DNA of 64,000 bases from Closterium sp. NIES-65 (GCA_948144175.1 CANXME010002486.1:1116001-1180000), one strand, 5' to 3'; shown: positions 40,592 to 58,150, counted from the stretch's first letter. Numbers and translations: made by a program. The notes: generated by a model from the letters alone, not told the origin.

Positions 40592-43500
40592 TCACATTCC
40601 CAGAGCGTCACTAGGACCTAGCAGCAGTGGCAGGAGCACCAGCACTGCCGCAGCTACCCATCCCCACTCACCCCCTTCCCTCCGCCCGGAACCTTCGGCA
40701 TTACCTGGGGAAGGTCCTTCTGGTGCAGGCTCTCCTGCTACAAGGTCCGCAGACCCCCTTTTCCTCAATCCCAGTTGGTGGAAGGGGATGGGGAGAGCCA
40801 GTGTGGTGAGGGCTTTTCGAAACGAATCCAGAGGAGAGGTGGGGGAAGAGGGAGAGAGGGCGGCAGGAGACGCATCATCTGCTTTCAGGGACTGGGATTG
40901 GTCCGACCACCACCCGGATTCTTCTCCTCCCTTCCCGTCCTTCTCTTTCCCTCCCTTCTTTTTGTGGCCCGAAGAGGCACTAACCGGGGCAGCGTAAACG
41001 GGCAGCGATTGGAACGGCCAATGGGAGGCCGCCACGGAGGCGAGGGCGGTTTGGCGGGAGGCTCGGAGAGACGAGGCTTGGGACTGGAGGGTGGTAACCA
41101 TAGCAACCAGTGTTGCTGTGTCTGAGAGTTCTCCTGTGTACTCTCCTGCTGTTGCTCCTGCTGCCGCTGTGACTGCGGCTGCTGCTGCTATTGTGACTGC
41201 TGCTGCTGCTTGCTGGAAGGAGAAAGCGGTGCTGCTTGGTTGTGTGGGGTGTTGGGTTGCCTTCTGGTGGAAGGAGGTGGGCAGAAAGAAACAGAAACGG
41301 AAGATGAAGAGCGTAGGGTGAGGTGTGGTGTGGCGACTGAAGCAAGGTGAATTGAGGTGAAGTGAGCTGTGTCTTGTAAGGAAGAAAGAATGGTAGAGGG
41401 AGAGGGAGAGGAAGAGGGAGAAGGACCCACCAAAGCACAAGAGCCAGTGCTGCTCTCATTACAAGTAGACTCGAAACACACTCAAGAAAGACGCTTAGTA
41501 AGAGGGACCCACCAGAGCACCAAAGGAGGGAGAGCCTGCCCGAGAGCCACTGCTGCTTGCCTTCCCTTGAGCTGACACTCCTCGTCCCCCTACCCCTCCT
41601 CCCCCACTGCCTGACCCTCCAGGGAAGTCATCATTGTCATCATCCTTCTTCTCCTCCTTCCCCTTTCCTGTTATCACGCCTTTCGAAGCAGCAGCACTAG
41701 CAGCTCCGTTACTAGAGGCATTGCTAGCAGCAGCAGCAGCATTTGAAGCAGTGAGCTCAGGAGCCTTGAGCACCCCAAGCCCTGCCCCCGATCGTTCGAA
41801 TCCATTGACTTTTGACGAGCCAGGGACCTTCTTGATGCTGCTGGCCACTCGAGACGTCTCGTGGATCCTGCGACCACCACCAAAGCCACACTCGTCAGTA
41901 TGGCCATTGACCACCACCACCACCACACTTCATCATCGTTACATCTTACGACCACTACCACTGTTGTCACAATGCATCTAAAAAACCGTGCAGGGCACAG
42001 ATTTGAAGTGAGCCGGAAAGCAAAAAAAGAAAAGAAAAGAAAAGAAGGGAAAGCAAATCAAGGGAAAGCAAATCAAGGGCAAGCAAATCAAGGGCAAGCA
42101 AATCAAGGGCAAGCAAATCAAGGGCAAGCAAATCAAGGGCAAGTAAACATGGGTTTCCCCCACATAGTTTTCTTTCAGCTCGATTGTCAGCAGCCGCAGC
42201 CTCTCCACATCATCCGTAGACTTCCCAGACTCACCACCAAACACCCATCTCTCTCACACCCTTCCCTTCCGTCAAAACAACCCCCCAACCTCCCACATAT
42301 ACGTACTTTTCTTTCAGCTCCATGGTCAGCAGCTGCAGCCGCTCCACTGCATCCGTAGACTTGCCAGACTCCTTGCTCGCCCGCACCAACTCCCCCTGCA
42401 GCAACCCCACCTGGTGCCAACTCACCCTCATACCACAATACAAACCTTTCAACCCTTACAGCACTTACTTTTCTTTCAGCTCCATTGTTAGCAGCTGCAG
42501 CCTCTCCACAGCATCTGTAGACTTGCCGGACTCCTTGCTCGCCCGCACCAACTCCCCCTGCAGCAGCCCCACCTGGTGCGACAACCCCTCCACTTTCTTA
42601 AAAGTCTCTTTTAGCGCGCTCTTACTCGCGCCCTCCCTCTCCCTCAGCTCCACAGCCTGACGCAGGAAGAACCCCACCCGGTCCTGCGACGACTGAAGTT
42701 TCTCCCGGGCTGCACGCTCCTTGCTTTCCAGCTGCCCGACCTGCGCCGCAAGCTCCCGCACCCGGGCCTTTTCCGCCTCCGCTTCTGCCCGCGCTGCCCG
42801 TTCGCGCTTCTCCAACGCTCGAATCTCCACCTCTAAAGCCGCCACTCTGTGTTTCGAGCTCGACCCTTCCCCTTTCCCTCCTCCTGAACCCCCCTGGGAC
42901 CGAGACACAGCGTCAGCAGCAGCAGTCCCCTTCAGCCGAGCCACCTGCCGCATGAGGAACGCACTCCGTTCGCTCGCAGCAGCAGCGGCGTTGCGGGCCC
43001 CTTCAAGCTCACTGGACATGGCAGCCACTTGCGACTGCAGGCGGGCTATCAGCTGATCTGCTGCACCGCTCGCTGCTGCACCGGCAGCACTGCTGGCACC
43101 AGCAGCAGCAGCAACAGCGGAAACAGCTCCAGCTGCTGCAGCTGCAGCAGTCTTCTGAGGCGTCTCCATGAGGGTATACTCTCGGTCTTTCGTCTCGGCA
43201 GCAGCCAGAGCAGCAGCTAGTACCGCCTCTGCCTCCTCAGCCTCCCTCTTGGCTTTCCGCTCCCTCTCCTCCACCACCCCCACCTGCTCCTCCAGCTCCT
43301 TAATCCTCTTCTCCGCCGCCCCAATCGCCGCCCGGCTCTCCTCCACCACCCGCTCCCTCTCCGCCACCTCAGCAGCCACCGCCGCCAGCCTGGCATCCCT
43401 TTCCGCCATGTCATCTCTTGCCGCTGCCAGCTCAGCACCCAGCCTCTCCAACTGCGCCTGCAGCATCCTCTCTCTCTCCTCCGCCGCACTCAACTCCTCC

Positions 43501-46500
43501 CTAGCAGCCATAAGCCTGTGCTCGTCACTCTCATGCAAAAACACTTTCGCCGCATCCACAGCCTCTCGCTTCACCTCCATTTTCAACCCCTCCACTTGCT
43601 GCACCTGCCGCGTCAGCAGCTCAATCCTTTCACTCGCCACCGCCCACGCCTCCCGCATCAACTCGTCCTTCCTCCGGAGGTTCTCCGCTTCAGTCACAGC
43701 AGCTTCAAGCCGGTCTGTCGCAGCGTGCATAGCTTCTTTCGCTGCCCTCTCCCTATCCCGGAGCCCTCTCATCACCCGGAAGAAAAATTTCACTCGCTCA
43801 TTGGCCGCTCCCAGCGCCTCCTGGGCCTTCCTCGCTTCTTTTTCTGCCCGTTCTGCCCGGTCTTCCAGTTTCACCATCAGGTCGTGATCCGCCGCCGCTT
43901 TCTCGGAAGCTTCCTCCAGCCGCGTCTCCATCTCGCCCATCCGTGCGGAGGCCGCGCGCTCCTTCTCAGAAAGTTCCTTCACCTGTTCGGCCAGTGCTTG
44001 CATTCGCTCCAAAGCCACCGCCGCTGCTTCCTTTGCTGCTGCTTCCATTTCTTCCATCTGCGCGATTCTGTTAGCTAAGTCAGCCGCCCGCTCCTCTGCT
44101 GCCTGTGCTTTCGCCTCTGCTGCTTCGTGGGCCGATAAAAGCTCCCTCTCTCGCTCCTGAAGGAGGGAAAGCTCCTGGGAAACTTCCGTGAGCTGGGAAT
44201 GGAGTGCCGATTCTCGCTCCGCTGCTGCTGCTGCGGCTGCTTCGGCCTCGGCTGCTGCTGCAGCCATTGCTGCCGCCGTTGCTTCTGCCGACGCCGCCGC
44301 TGCAGCAGCAGCAGCTGCAGAATCTACTCCCAGGAACGCAGCAGCCTGCAACTCCTGCTGTTCCCTCTGCTCCTGCTGCTCCTTCTCACGCTGCTGCCTT
44401 TCTTCCTCCTGCTGCTGCTGTTGCTGCTGCTGGAAGAGGTTGAGGGCTTCGACCTGGGCGGTGAGCAGGGCTATGCGCTCGTGTGCTGCTGCTGCCTCCA
44501 TGCGCGCTGCAGTCTCGCTCTCCCTCAGCTCGCTCACGTGCTGCATGAAGAATCGCACCTGCATGGAGGGAGGAGGGCGGAGCGGAAAGGGAGAGGGAAA
44601 AGGGCAAGGTTAACAGGTGTCGTTGCTGCCGCTGCTGTCTCGCTCACCCTCAGCTCGCTCACGTGCTGCATGAAGAATCGCTCCTGGGAGGCAGGAAGAA
44701 GGAAGAGGGGGGAAGGGAGGAATGACAGAAGTGAGTTAAAGGGGTGGGGCAGTTGTTGCGATGTAAAGGATTGTACATATACGAATATGTATGTGTATCT
44801 GCATATGCATAGGTCATGGATGCACAACACCTGTTCTGTAGCGGACCTAGCAGCAGCCATGGCCGCTAGGTGCTTGAGTCGACTCGCTATAAGCATACAC
44901 AAAAAAAGGAATCTGTATGTGCACGGATTTTCTCCCCGTACCTGTTCTGTGGCAGACCGAGCAGCAGCCATGGCCGCCAGGTGCTTCTGCTCCAGCAGTG
45001 CAATGCGCTCCTCCACTCCAGATGACACCTCCCCCACAACACCCTCCCCGTCCAGAACACCCTCCCCTAGTACACCCTCCTCAATAGCAGGAGGCGCGTC
45101 AGCGGGAGGCGGGGCAGCGAGGGGCCATGCGTGAGAGTGGTGGTCGTTGACAAAGGAGTAGACGGAATCAAGGATGTGCGGCTGCTGCTGTGAGGGGAGG
45201 GGACAGGGTGGAGGGGGGTAACAACATTAGGAGTGAAGGGATGCAAATGCAGTGAGGGGCAATGAGAGGTGGCAGAGAGGGCCATGCATGGGAGGGGGAT
45301 CGTTGACGAATGAGTAGACTGAGTCGAGGATGTGTGGCTGCTGCTATGGGGGAGGGGAAGGGAGGGCATGTGGGAAGGAGTGAGTAGTAGGACGGGGAGT
45401 GCTTGGGATGAGAGGGAGAGGAGCAGCGAGGGGGCGTGAGAGAGAGTGAGGATGCCATACATATTTGAATAAAGAAGCCAGGAGGCAGGCAGGTACCTGG
45501 AAGGGCGTATCCAGGGGAGGCGCTATCTGCGAGTCCACCACAGGAGAGAAACTCTGCGCCTCCCTCGGCTGCACCTCCCGTGGCTTGGGGGAAGACGCCT
45601 GGCGAGATGCTGCCTTGGGGAGCGACTGGGAGATGGCCACATCAGCATACACCCTGTGCTGCAGAGAGGTAGGAGGTACCTGGAAGGGCGTTTCCAGTGG
45701 AGGCGCCATCTGCGAGTCCACCACAGGAGAGAAGCTCTGCGCCTCCCTCGGCTGCACCTCCCGTGGCTTGGGGGATGACGCCTGGCGAGATGCCGCCTTG
45801 GAGAGCGACTGCGAGATGGTGACGTCAGCGGACACCCTGTGCTGGAGAGTCTCTGTGATGAGTCGCCTCTGCGCCTCCTCCCAGTCGTCCCTTGCCGTCT
45901 GCCCCCCGCCCTCCGCGCCCGCGCCCTGCTCGATGCGCCGCTGGTACTGCTCCTCTGCTAGCTCCGTCATTCGGTGCGCGCCCACCCCGTCTGCTGCTGA
46001 CAGCACCAGACGAGCCTGGGTGATACCGGAGGAAGGAGGGGGAGAGAGGGAAGGGGTAGGGGGTTGAAGCATGGTGTATCCCCCGCGCCCTGCTCTATGC
46101 GCCGCTGGTAATGCTCCTCTGCTAGCTCTGTCATCCTGTGTGCGCCCACCCCGTCCGCTGCTGACAGCACCAGCCGGGCCTGGGAGAGGCAGGCAGGGAA
46201 TGGGGGAGGGGAGACAGGGGAAGTAGGCGGGAAGAGTGCTTAAGGGGAAGGTGCGCCCTGCTCTATGCGCCGCTGGTACTTCTCCTCTGCTAGTTCTGTC
46301 ATCCTGTGTGCGCCCACCACGTCCGCTGCTGACAGCACCAGACGAGCCTGGGCGAGGCAGGGAATAGGGGAGCGGGGAGGAGAGGGGGGAAATGGGGGAA
46401 TGGGTGGATGGGGTGAGAGGATGAGGCATGGTGTATCGCCCGCGCCCTGCTCTATGCGGCGCTGGTACTGCTCCTCTGCTAGCTCTGTCATCCTGTGCGC

Positions 46501-49500
46501 GCCCACCCCGTCCGCTGCTGAGAGCACCAGCCGGGCCTGGGCGAGACAGGGAATTGGGGGAGGGGAGAGAGGGGAATCGAGTGAGAGGAGTACTAAAGGG
46601 GAAGGTGCGTGTTTTTTGAGAATTCTCAAAAAACAAGGAGTACTAAAGGGGAAGGCGCGCCCAGCTATATGCGGCGCTGGTACTGCTCCTCTGCCAGCTC
46701 CGTCATCCTGTCCCGACCTTTTGTGCGGGCCCACCCCGTCCGCTGCTGACAGCACGAGCTGAGCCTAACACATGCAAACTCCTACGGAACCCATTTCCCC
46801 TCACCTGGACCATCCCTCTTGAGCAGAACAGTGAGCGCAACTCTGCCAGCAATCATAGCTCTGTTCCGTGCTGTCAACGATCATCATGGCCGAAGCTTCC
46901 TCCGCTCCATTCCCTCTCAACACAGCACTAGCATACGTTTTTCCTGCGCCCATTTCCCCCTCACCTGCTCCCACGCCTAATGCGACTGGTCGGCGGACAG
47001 CACGCTGTCAACGATCATAGCCTTGGCCTGTTACTCCCACACTTCACTACCCTCTCCGCACCGCACTCGCACTAGCACATGTTTTCCATTCCCCGATTTC
47101 CCCTCGCCGACCACACCGCTCTTGTCTTCTTCTCACCTGCTCCCACGCCTCGTGCGACGGGTCGGCGGACGGCACGCTGTCAACGATCATGGCCTTGGCT
47201 TCGCTCCACGCGAGGCCCTGGAAGAACGTCAGGTAGCTGCGTTGGGGAGAGAGCGAGAAGAGTGGAAGAAAAGAAGGGGGAGAGACGGGTGGGATGGGAG
47301 AGAGGAGCGTGAGCGCTAGACCAGGGTCGATCTGACTCAACAGCACGCTGTCAACGATCATGGCCTTGGCCTCGCTCCATGCCAGGCCCTGGAAGAACGG
47401 AACGTCAGATAGCTGGGTGCGGGAGAGACAAGAGGGCGTGGGGGGGGAAGGGAGGAGTGTGAGAACTACCATACAGACCCTATCCAGCTTATAAGCCAAG
47501 CAGCACCGCACTCAACCGAGCACGACCGGCGGGCAGCCCTGTGCTTTACTGTCGCTCATGCCACCTGTCGGAGCACCGAACCACATTCTACCCAGCAATA
47601 CTACACGCAACCTAACCTAGGATAGCAGAACCACTCTGAACCACACAGTACCACGTTTACTCACCCGAGCACGACCAGCGGGCTGCAGTTCTTCCCTGTA
47701 GCGCATGCCACGTGGACCCTGTGACCTGTCACCAGCAGCGACGCCAGGAGACGCACCGCCTCCACCATACCAGCAACCTGCAATTCCGACAAAAAAGAGG
47801 AAGAAAATAAAAAACAAACCATTGTTTTGAGCCGTAATAAATCAAACAAAAAGTTTTGTCACTGCATCTCTGTTCTAGATGTAGAGTTGTGTGTATCGCA
47901 TCAATTCCTTCATAATATGTTGCAAAAGGTTACAACTTGTTGAACAAAAAGTAGTGTCAATTTCTCACATTGGTTCTTACTCGGGTTACCTGTTTCTGCT
48001 GGTCGAATTCCGGCACGGGAACGCGGAACATGGCGACGTCGCACTGCTCCGCCTGCTCCTGAACGGCCTTCCAGTTAACTCCGAACGACTCCAAGGACTC
48101 CTCGCCCTGCCACGTACGGACGGGAGAAGAGCGAGGAGAGAGAGGAGTGAGATGGAACACTGCTGGTGGAACACTGCTGGTTGAGTGGAGTGGACTCGAA
48201 ATGAAGCAGCATGGCAAAACGCTTATTTCCGTTCGCTAATTACGACAAACCAGTCAACTACGAGAGTGACTCCATAGACTCCTCGCCGCGCCATGGATGG
48301 GGAAGAGAAGGACGAATGCGGAACACGGCGACATGTTGGAGAAAGAGCACTTTCAACATGGTCAATTCACTCGACAAAAAAGGAACCGTAACAACATCGT
48401 TTTCGTCCTCCTGAGCATAATCACTTTTGAGTTTTCCCAAGAATCTTTGTGCAGCTTTTATTAAACGCCAAAATCTGTTGTTAGTATCCCGTTAAGTCGT
48501 CCTATGTTAGGGCGTCTTAGCGCGCATCGTTTTGCCAGCTCCTGAACGTACACCATTGCACGCTGAAAGCATCTACTGATTATACGCCTCGAGAGGCTGC
48601 AGACGCCTAGTACGCAATAAGAAGCAATGGATGAGCGGTCAGTTCATGCGTTTCCAAGACTGCTGCGGCTGCGGGCGTTGCCCGAACCACAGCCGACCGA
48701 CTACTCTCGATTGCTTGGAAAACCAATCCCAAGGTCGAAAACGAATGATGAAATGAAGGTCGACAATACGCGTGAGAAAAGTACAGTTCGCATACCAAAC
48801 AAAAAGCAAAAGCATACATAAAGAAAAAGAATGCAAGTGAAGTGAAGCATCGGGACGCTGTTGTCGCACATGCTCAAGAAAATCAGGGTTTGGATTCTTA
48901 GACAACTGCAACAATTCCTTTTTGCAACCACCCGTCTGTAACACACATCTGTAACCATACAGAAATAACCACAGCATGTAAGTAATCGGTGTTCCTGCGA
49001 ACCTACCCCCGCTACAGTCACACACCTGCAAGCATAGAATGGCGGTGCAAGTTGTCGCCTGAGTGAGCATCGTGACGTCCTCGGGCCCGGCAATTCCGGA
49101 GCCCACCGATACGCCAGTCGCGAGCGTGATGTGCGTCCACGTCAGCGGCCAGTCAGCCTGCATGCACACCACATCCTCGTCGATAGGACCTGCCGGAACC
49201 GAGGGAGGAAGGAGAGGGGAGAAAGGAGAGGGAAGAGAGGAATGGGGAGGTGAGGGGGGGGAAGGAGGGGGGAAGGGGGGAGGAGGGAACCGTGTGGAGC
49301 GGAGAGAAGGCGAGGGGGAAGTAAGGGCGACGCGGAACGGAGGCTCCGCCTAGATGCACAGCACCTTTTACAAAAAAAAACAAAAACAAAAACAAAACGG
49401 AAAGAGAGGGGGGGTGGGGGTGGGGATGGGGGGGGAGGGAGGGGGAGAAGAGGGGAATGCGAGAGAAGAGGGGTGCGGGGAGCAGGGAAGTGGGACCGCG

Positions 49501-50552
49501 GGTGTGAAAGCAATGTGGGAATAGGGAAAGAGGCAGCCCGGATAAGAGAATACAGAAAAAATCGAATGCGGTTATCGGCGAGGGTGAGAGGGGGTGGCGG
49601 TGCGGGTTCAAGGGGGAAAGAAAGGGCGGAAGAAGGAAAGGAGGGGAGAGCTGGTGGGAGATGGGAAGAGGGGCGATACGGGGATATGCGTATGTACAGT
49701 CTCATGTCTCTCCTCCGTGACCCCATTCACGTCCACGGACCTCCATTCCCCCAACCTTCTCCCTTTTCCCACCTTCCTTTTCCATACGTACTTTCCCCCT
49801 CTAACCCTGAATTGGCGAACTTCGCCTGGCGTACCTTCCGACTTATAAATATCACGAATCGGCGTGCTTGCTTTCAGCACGCGCGGCTTCATCCCCCCGG
49901 CGGTCGCGCGCATTATCCCCCTTGCATCCCCTCCCGCAAGATCCTCTTCCGCGTGCGCGCAGGAGTGGATGTGCTGTAGCATTCGCACTTGGTCCACCAT
50001 CACACTGTTCTCCGCCGAAAATGTGAACTCATGAGGATTCGAACCCTCGTCTCCAGAACCCGAAGAATCGCCACTTGACCCAACAAAGTCCCAATTATCG
50101 GGTTTTTCTTCCGCCTGCTGCTCCACCGCCAAATTCTCGCTGCGCGCCGAGCCCCTCTGCCCGCGCCTCCACCGGAGCCCGTCCGGTCCGCGCGAATTCT
50201 CCCCCTCCCCTTCACTCAGCTCGCCGGGAGAAGGACACCCAGGCACTAACACATCGCATTTAAGGCCGTCTCCGCGGCCGCGCCTCCCCGACCGCGACGG
50301 TACGAGCACGCTAGGAACGTGCCGCCTGTGTGGCCGCGTGAACGGTGCGCGCATGTAAACGATCCGCGAGCGCGGGCAGAGAAAGCCGGCGCCGCGTCGT
50401 TGGCTGTGGTGGTGCTGCGCCTTCGGCACGGCGGACGACACGTAAGCTGAAGCCGCGAGGGAGGAGTTGGCGGTGGAAGCGGTAGAAATGGCGGTCGCGT
50501 GTGTACGCGCTTGTGCCTTCCATGCTGGTGTTACGCTGGCCTCCATTGGCAC
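40592..50552 (-). CDS. Plastid-phosphatase-like/coiled-coil/tail-anchored protein, 10 exons
   Basis: Exons (minus, first to last): 50552-49835, 49189-49026, 48106-47990, 47777-47665, 47236-47137, 46015-45680, 45187-44942, 44558-42469, 41867-41513, 41212-40592. All have GT/AG borders, every phase agrees, and the total is 4,860 nt (1,619 aa). The N-terminus (MEASVTPAWKAQARTHATAI) is Ala/Ser/Thr-rich like a plastid transit peptide. Residues about 240-410 match the SEX4/LSF1 dual-specificity phosphatase fold: VGSGIAGPEDVTMLTQA, FGVNWKAVQEQAEQCDVAMF, VPEFD and the loop HVACATGKNCSP, where CX5R reads CX5C (Cys358, Cys364), so it is probably a pseudophosphatase. Residues about 580-1,300 are an Ala/Glu-rich coiled coil; about 1,595-1,612 are a hydrophobic anchor (WVAAAVLVLLPLLLG) with a seven-residue tail. 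A scaffold on a membrane is likely. I know no named homologue with this architecture; no CBM48 is seen. Confidence 0.85.
41426..41461 (-). repeat. Copy of exon 9 3' edge with donor
   Basis: On the minus strand GGCTCTTGTGCTTTG followed by GTGGGTCC repeats the true exon 9 end (TTTGGTGCTCTG/GTGGGTCC at 41513). It lies inside intron 9. Confidence 0.6.
42045..42150 (+). repeat. Intronic 15-bp minisatellite
   Basis: About seven tandem copies of AAGCAAATCAAGGGC between 42051 and 42148, inside intron 8 of the coiled-coil gene. Nothing suggests coding or CRISPR structure: there are no unique spacers. Confidence 0.9.
42158..42420 (-). repeat. Two intronic copies of the exon 8 3' edge
   Basis: The end of exon 8 (LVRASKESGKSTDAVERL, LTMELKEK, then GTAAGT at 42468) is repeated at 42309-42420, with a plausible donor GTACGT, and more weakly at 42158-42230, where the donor is lost (CTATGT). 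Phase analysis shows the copy at 42469 is the one that splices to exon 9. Confidence 0.85.
44640..44880 (-). repeat. Intron 7 copies of exon 8 start and exon 7 end
   Basis: 44642-44690 repeats the exon 8 start (ERFFMQHVSELRVSETAAAA versus VRFFMQHVSELRESETAARM) with its acceptor. 44826-44880 repeats the exon 7 end (KHLAAMAAARSATEQV) with its donor. Both lie between the true exons at 44558 and 44942. Confidence 0.82.
45270..45346 (-). repeat. Copy of exon 7 5' edge
   Basis: Repeats the QPHILDSVYSFVND start of exon 7 (true acceptor at 45188-45190) on the upstream side of the intron. Confidence 0.75.
45497..45679 (-). repeat. In-frame duplicate of the exon 6 3' module
   Basis: The last ~58 residues of exon 6 (SKAASRQASSPKPREVQPRE ... 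PFQ) occur twice, with a 183-bp period. Both copies end in CAG/GTACCT donors (exon end 45680 or 45497), and the frame is open through both, so either a short or a long exon 6 could be used. Confidence 0.85.
46083..46767 (-). repeat. Four intronic copies of the exon 6 5' edge
   Basis: The exon 6 start (ARLVLSAADGVGAHRMTELA and about 13 more residues) recurs with its acceptor at about 46083-46181, 46257-46351, 46442-46540 and 46658-46767. The last is the most diverged (insert TCCCGACCTTTTGTG, in-frame TAG). The true copy, continuous with the rest of exon 6, starts at 46015. Confidence 0.88.
46611..46634. repeat. 24-bp perfect palindrome between direct repeats (P1)
   Basis: Core TTTTTGAGAATTCTCAAAAA with one more T/A pair and a G/C pair. 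The direct repeat AGGAGTACTAAAGGGGAAGG lies on both sides (46586-46610 and 46635-46660, one mismatch). It separates the third and fourth intronic exon 6 copies. Confidence 0.92.
46840..47031 (-). repeat. Decayed copies of exon 5
   Basis: 46860-46890 and 46960-47031 retain the AMIVDSV segment (CTGTCAACGATCAT on the plus strand) and the end of exon 5 with its donor. They are more diverged than the copy at 47341-47422. Confidence 0.65.
47341..47422 (-). repeat. Intronic copy of exon 5 5' part
   Basis: Encodes FFQGLAWSEAKAMIVDSVLL, close to the true exon 5 (47236-47137). It lies in intron 4. Confidence 0.82.
48258..48440 (-). repeat. Degenerate, rearranged copy of exon 3
   Basis: Retains RGEESMESLS and HVAVFRIR, matching GEESLESF and DVAMFRVP of exon 3 (48106-47990), in altered order. 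It is in intron 2. Confidence 0.6.
48446..49025. other. Intron 2 interior of the phosphatase-like gene
   Basis: About 580 bp with no coding frame that I can support; moderately AT-rich. Short open frames are unrelated to known families. Confidence 0.5.
49190..49834. other. Intron 1, purine-rich
   Basis: The plus strand is dominated by GGGAGG/GGAAGAG and A-rich runs (AAAACAAAAACAAAAACAAA near 49370-49396). Noncoding. Confidence 0.6.
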
Positions 50553-51719
50553 GAACGATTAGCTTTAGTAAATAATGTTGCTTATTATGTGTTTCACCGT
50601 AAACCTTAGGTCGCGCCTAGGGTTGTTGGGTTGACGGGTTCGCAACTACTCGAAGCGGAGCGAAGCTTGTAGTGGAGGGACGGAAAGAAACACAGCCGAG
50701 TTGCTTGTTACTGCCTGAATGTCCTCTTTATCACCTTTCCCGCCAACCCTTGCACCGAGTTTTTAGTGAGGGAATAAATGCACGAATGTTTCGTCAACCT
50801 ACGTAGCTTCATCAACCAGCATCTCTAGAGTGCAGCAGCAGCAGCAGCCACACGAAACCCTAGTCCGTCATGAGCAGGCGGTGGGAGTCCAGCGCGATTG
50901 ATGCCAACCCAGCCAACACACAGCAACTATTTCATTGACCGACCCGCGGTCTACGGTGGTACTGACAGTTACAAGACGGTTTGAGAGGGTCTATGGTAGG
51001 GTGCCTCGACTTCACCAATATTTCCCGTCACGCGGCTTGAATAAAGTCCACATTGCTGGCCACTTTCATTCCCTTACCTGCGGAGATTTGACGTGGCTGA
51101 AGTGGCGGTCTCGTCACCACAAATAGAAATCCACGATCTGTCCAAGTGCAGGACCAGAAACCTGCCCAACGGACACCCCACTGCCCAGACGCTGGAGTCA
51201 AAATTGCTTCCAACCACTGTTTTCAAGCCACCAGTTCTTGCTGACGAGGATTGAGCAGAAAAGCGATGTCCGCGACTCGAGAGCGGATATGGACTGTACC
51301 ACTTTGCTGTGAACGAGAACTGTTTCGGATCAGAATTTGCCGCACCACCTCACATTTCCAGCCACTCTGCTGGAGTTGCGAAAGAACAGCACAGCAGAGA
51401 ATTGTGGTGTAACCAGTCTAGTTACATCTCTGAGATGTTGTTTGCTTATAATAATTTAGCAAGACGTGAAGCGCAACACTCCCAAAGAAATGCCACTTTG
51501 TGCAGCTTGAATGAGCAGTTCCAAGCAAGTTTTTTTCCAAGCAAGTTTTATAATCATATTCATTTACAGCCCTTTTATCACCTTTCTCTGCGCAACAATC
51601 TGTGGCCAGTTGAGTCTCCAAAGTACAGCCTAAAACCTTTTCCAACACACTTGTAGTGTCAGTTTAGCCTTCCCTATTCCACAAGGCACATCCCAACAGA
51701 AATGCAGGCCTGAAAAGCT
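50553..51719. other. Intergenic: promoter of the upstream gene and 3' flank of the NOL8-like gene
   Basis: No supported gene. The part near 50553-50900 should hold the promoter of the minus-strand phosphatase-like gene. No clear TATA box was found; a short GCAGCAGCAGCAGC run lies at about 50837. Confidence 0.5.
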
Positions 51720-57152
<5,433 letters not shown>

Positions 57153-58150
57153 CGCTGGAACTATCCTAGCTTGAAAATAACTCTAGAGGCGTCTCAATAA
57201 ACGGTACTAGTGCGATTCGGAATGCTTGGAGAGGTTTAGGGGAAATCTTATAAAACCTCTGGGTGTTGGGTGTTGGATGTCGGGTAAGGCTCAGCGCTTT
57301 CTCGTTCCCGCACCTTTCCGGTGTAAGGTAGTTCATTATTGTAAACCGCGACCTAAATATTTACTGACTCGGCTCTGGTCACCTCGTTAGGCGAGCTGTA
57401 ACCTGACTCATCGCCTATTTCGCCAAACTAACTCGCCACACCAGAGCCACAAGGTGCTATGCCTGTAAGAGCGTGGAAGATCCCTGTGAACAAGGGCATT
57501 GGTCGCGCAGTTGCGACAGTAACACATGTTGCGACTCTCTCTCAATTTGCTCCGAGTGTTTGACGAACTCAGAGCTCTTCGCTTGAGAGCGACCAAGGCC
57601 CCTTCCGAAACCTTAAAGCCTCTCTGATTTGCAATGTGGGGTTTCATGTGTTACCCGGCGAAAGATGTCGGAAGCCATTGACGAGGCCAGATGTTCGACC
57701 ACAGGAGCAACCAAACACATGTTCGTAGCGATCTTCCACGCCCTAATTCCTAGGAGCCAGCAAACAATTCCCAAGAATGCCTGCCACTCTTCTCGATCTC
57801 GAACATATCACATTACGCTCACAGCTGAGTAGTTCATGGCGGTTGTCGGTTTTGGAAAGCAGTGATTGTAAATTGGGAGAGCTGTGATTGTAGAATTTCG
57901 CTATGCCGCGTAGCTAGGCCAGTCCGCGTTCACGGGTCAGTAGGGTGTGAACTTGAAGTCTGGTGTCTCAATAAGGATGTTATTTGGTCGGGTATGTCCT
58001 TTAATTCGACTGAGAAACCACCACTGGAACGCCCGTGCGTATCGTAGCGGCAGGAGCCTCGGATCATTTATCCGATCCAGCGCCAGAGAAGCCGCTTGTT
58101 ATCTTTAGAAGATAAGTACAGCTACAGAAGGTTTTGCAACGCACGGCGGT
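57153..58150. promoter_or_regulatory. Shared divergent promoter interval
   Basis: 998 bp between the starts of the NOL8-like gene (minus) and the GT61 gene (plus). No convincing open frame or RNA gene; small frames lack family features. It presumably holds both promoters, but I cannot place core elements. Confidence 0.5.

Noticed and set aside
42045..42150. CRISPR-like regular repeats
   Set aside because: The repeats are contiguous with no unique spacers and lie in a eukaryotic intron; the same holds for the arrays at 55083-55235 and 55389-55488.
46860..47422. Second phosphatase-like gene
   Set aside because: These are partial copies of exon 5 in introns of the same gene, without the other exons.
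57408..57832. Small open frames between the two divergent genes
   Set aside because: Both strands have similar short frames, no family motif and no context; treated as promoter DNA.
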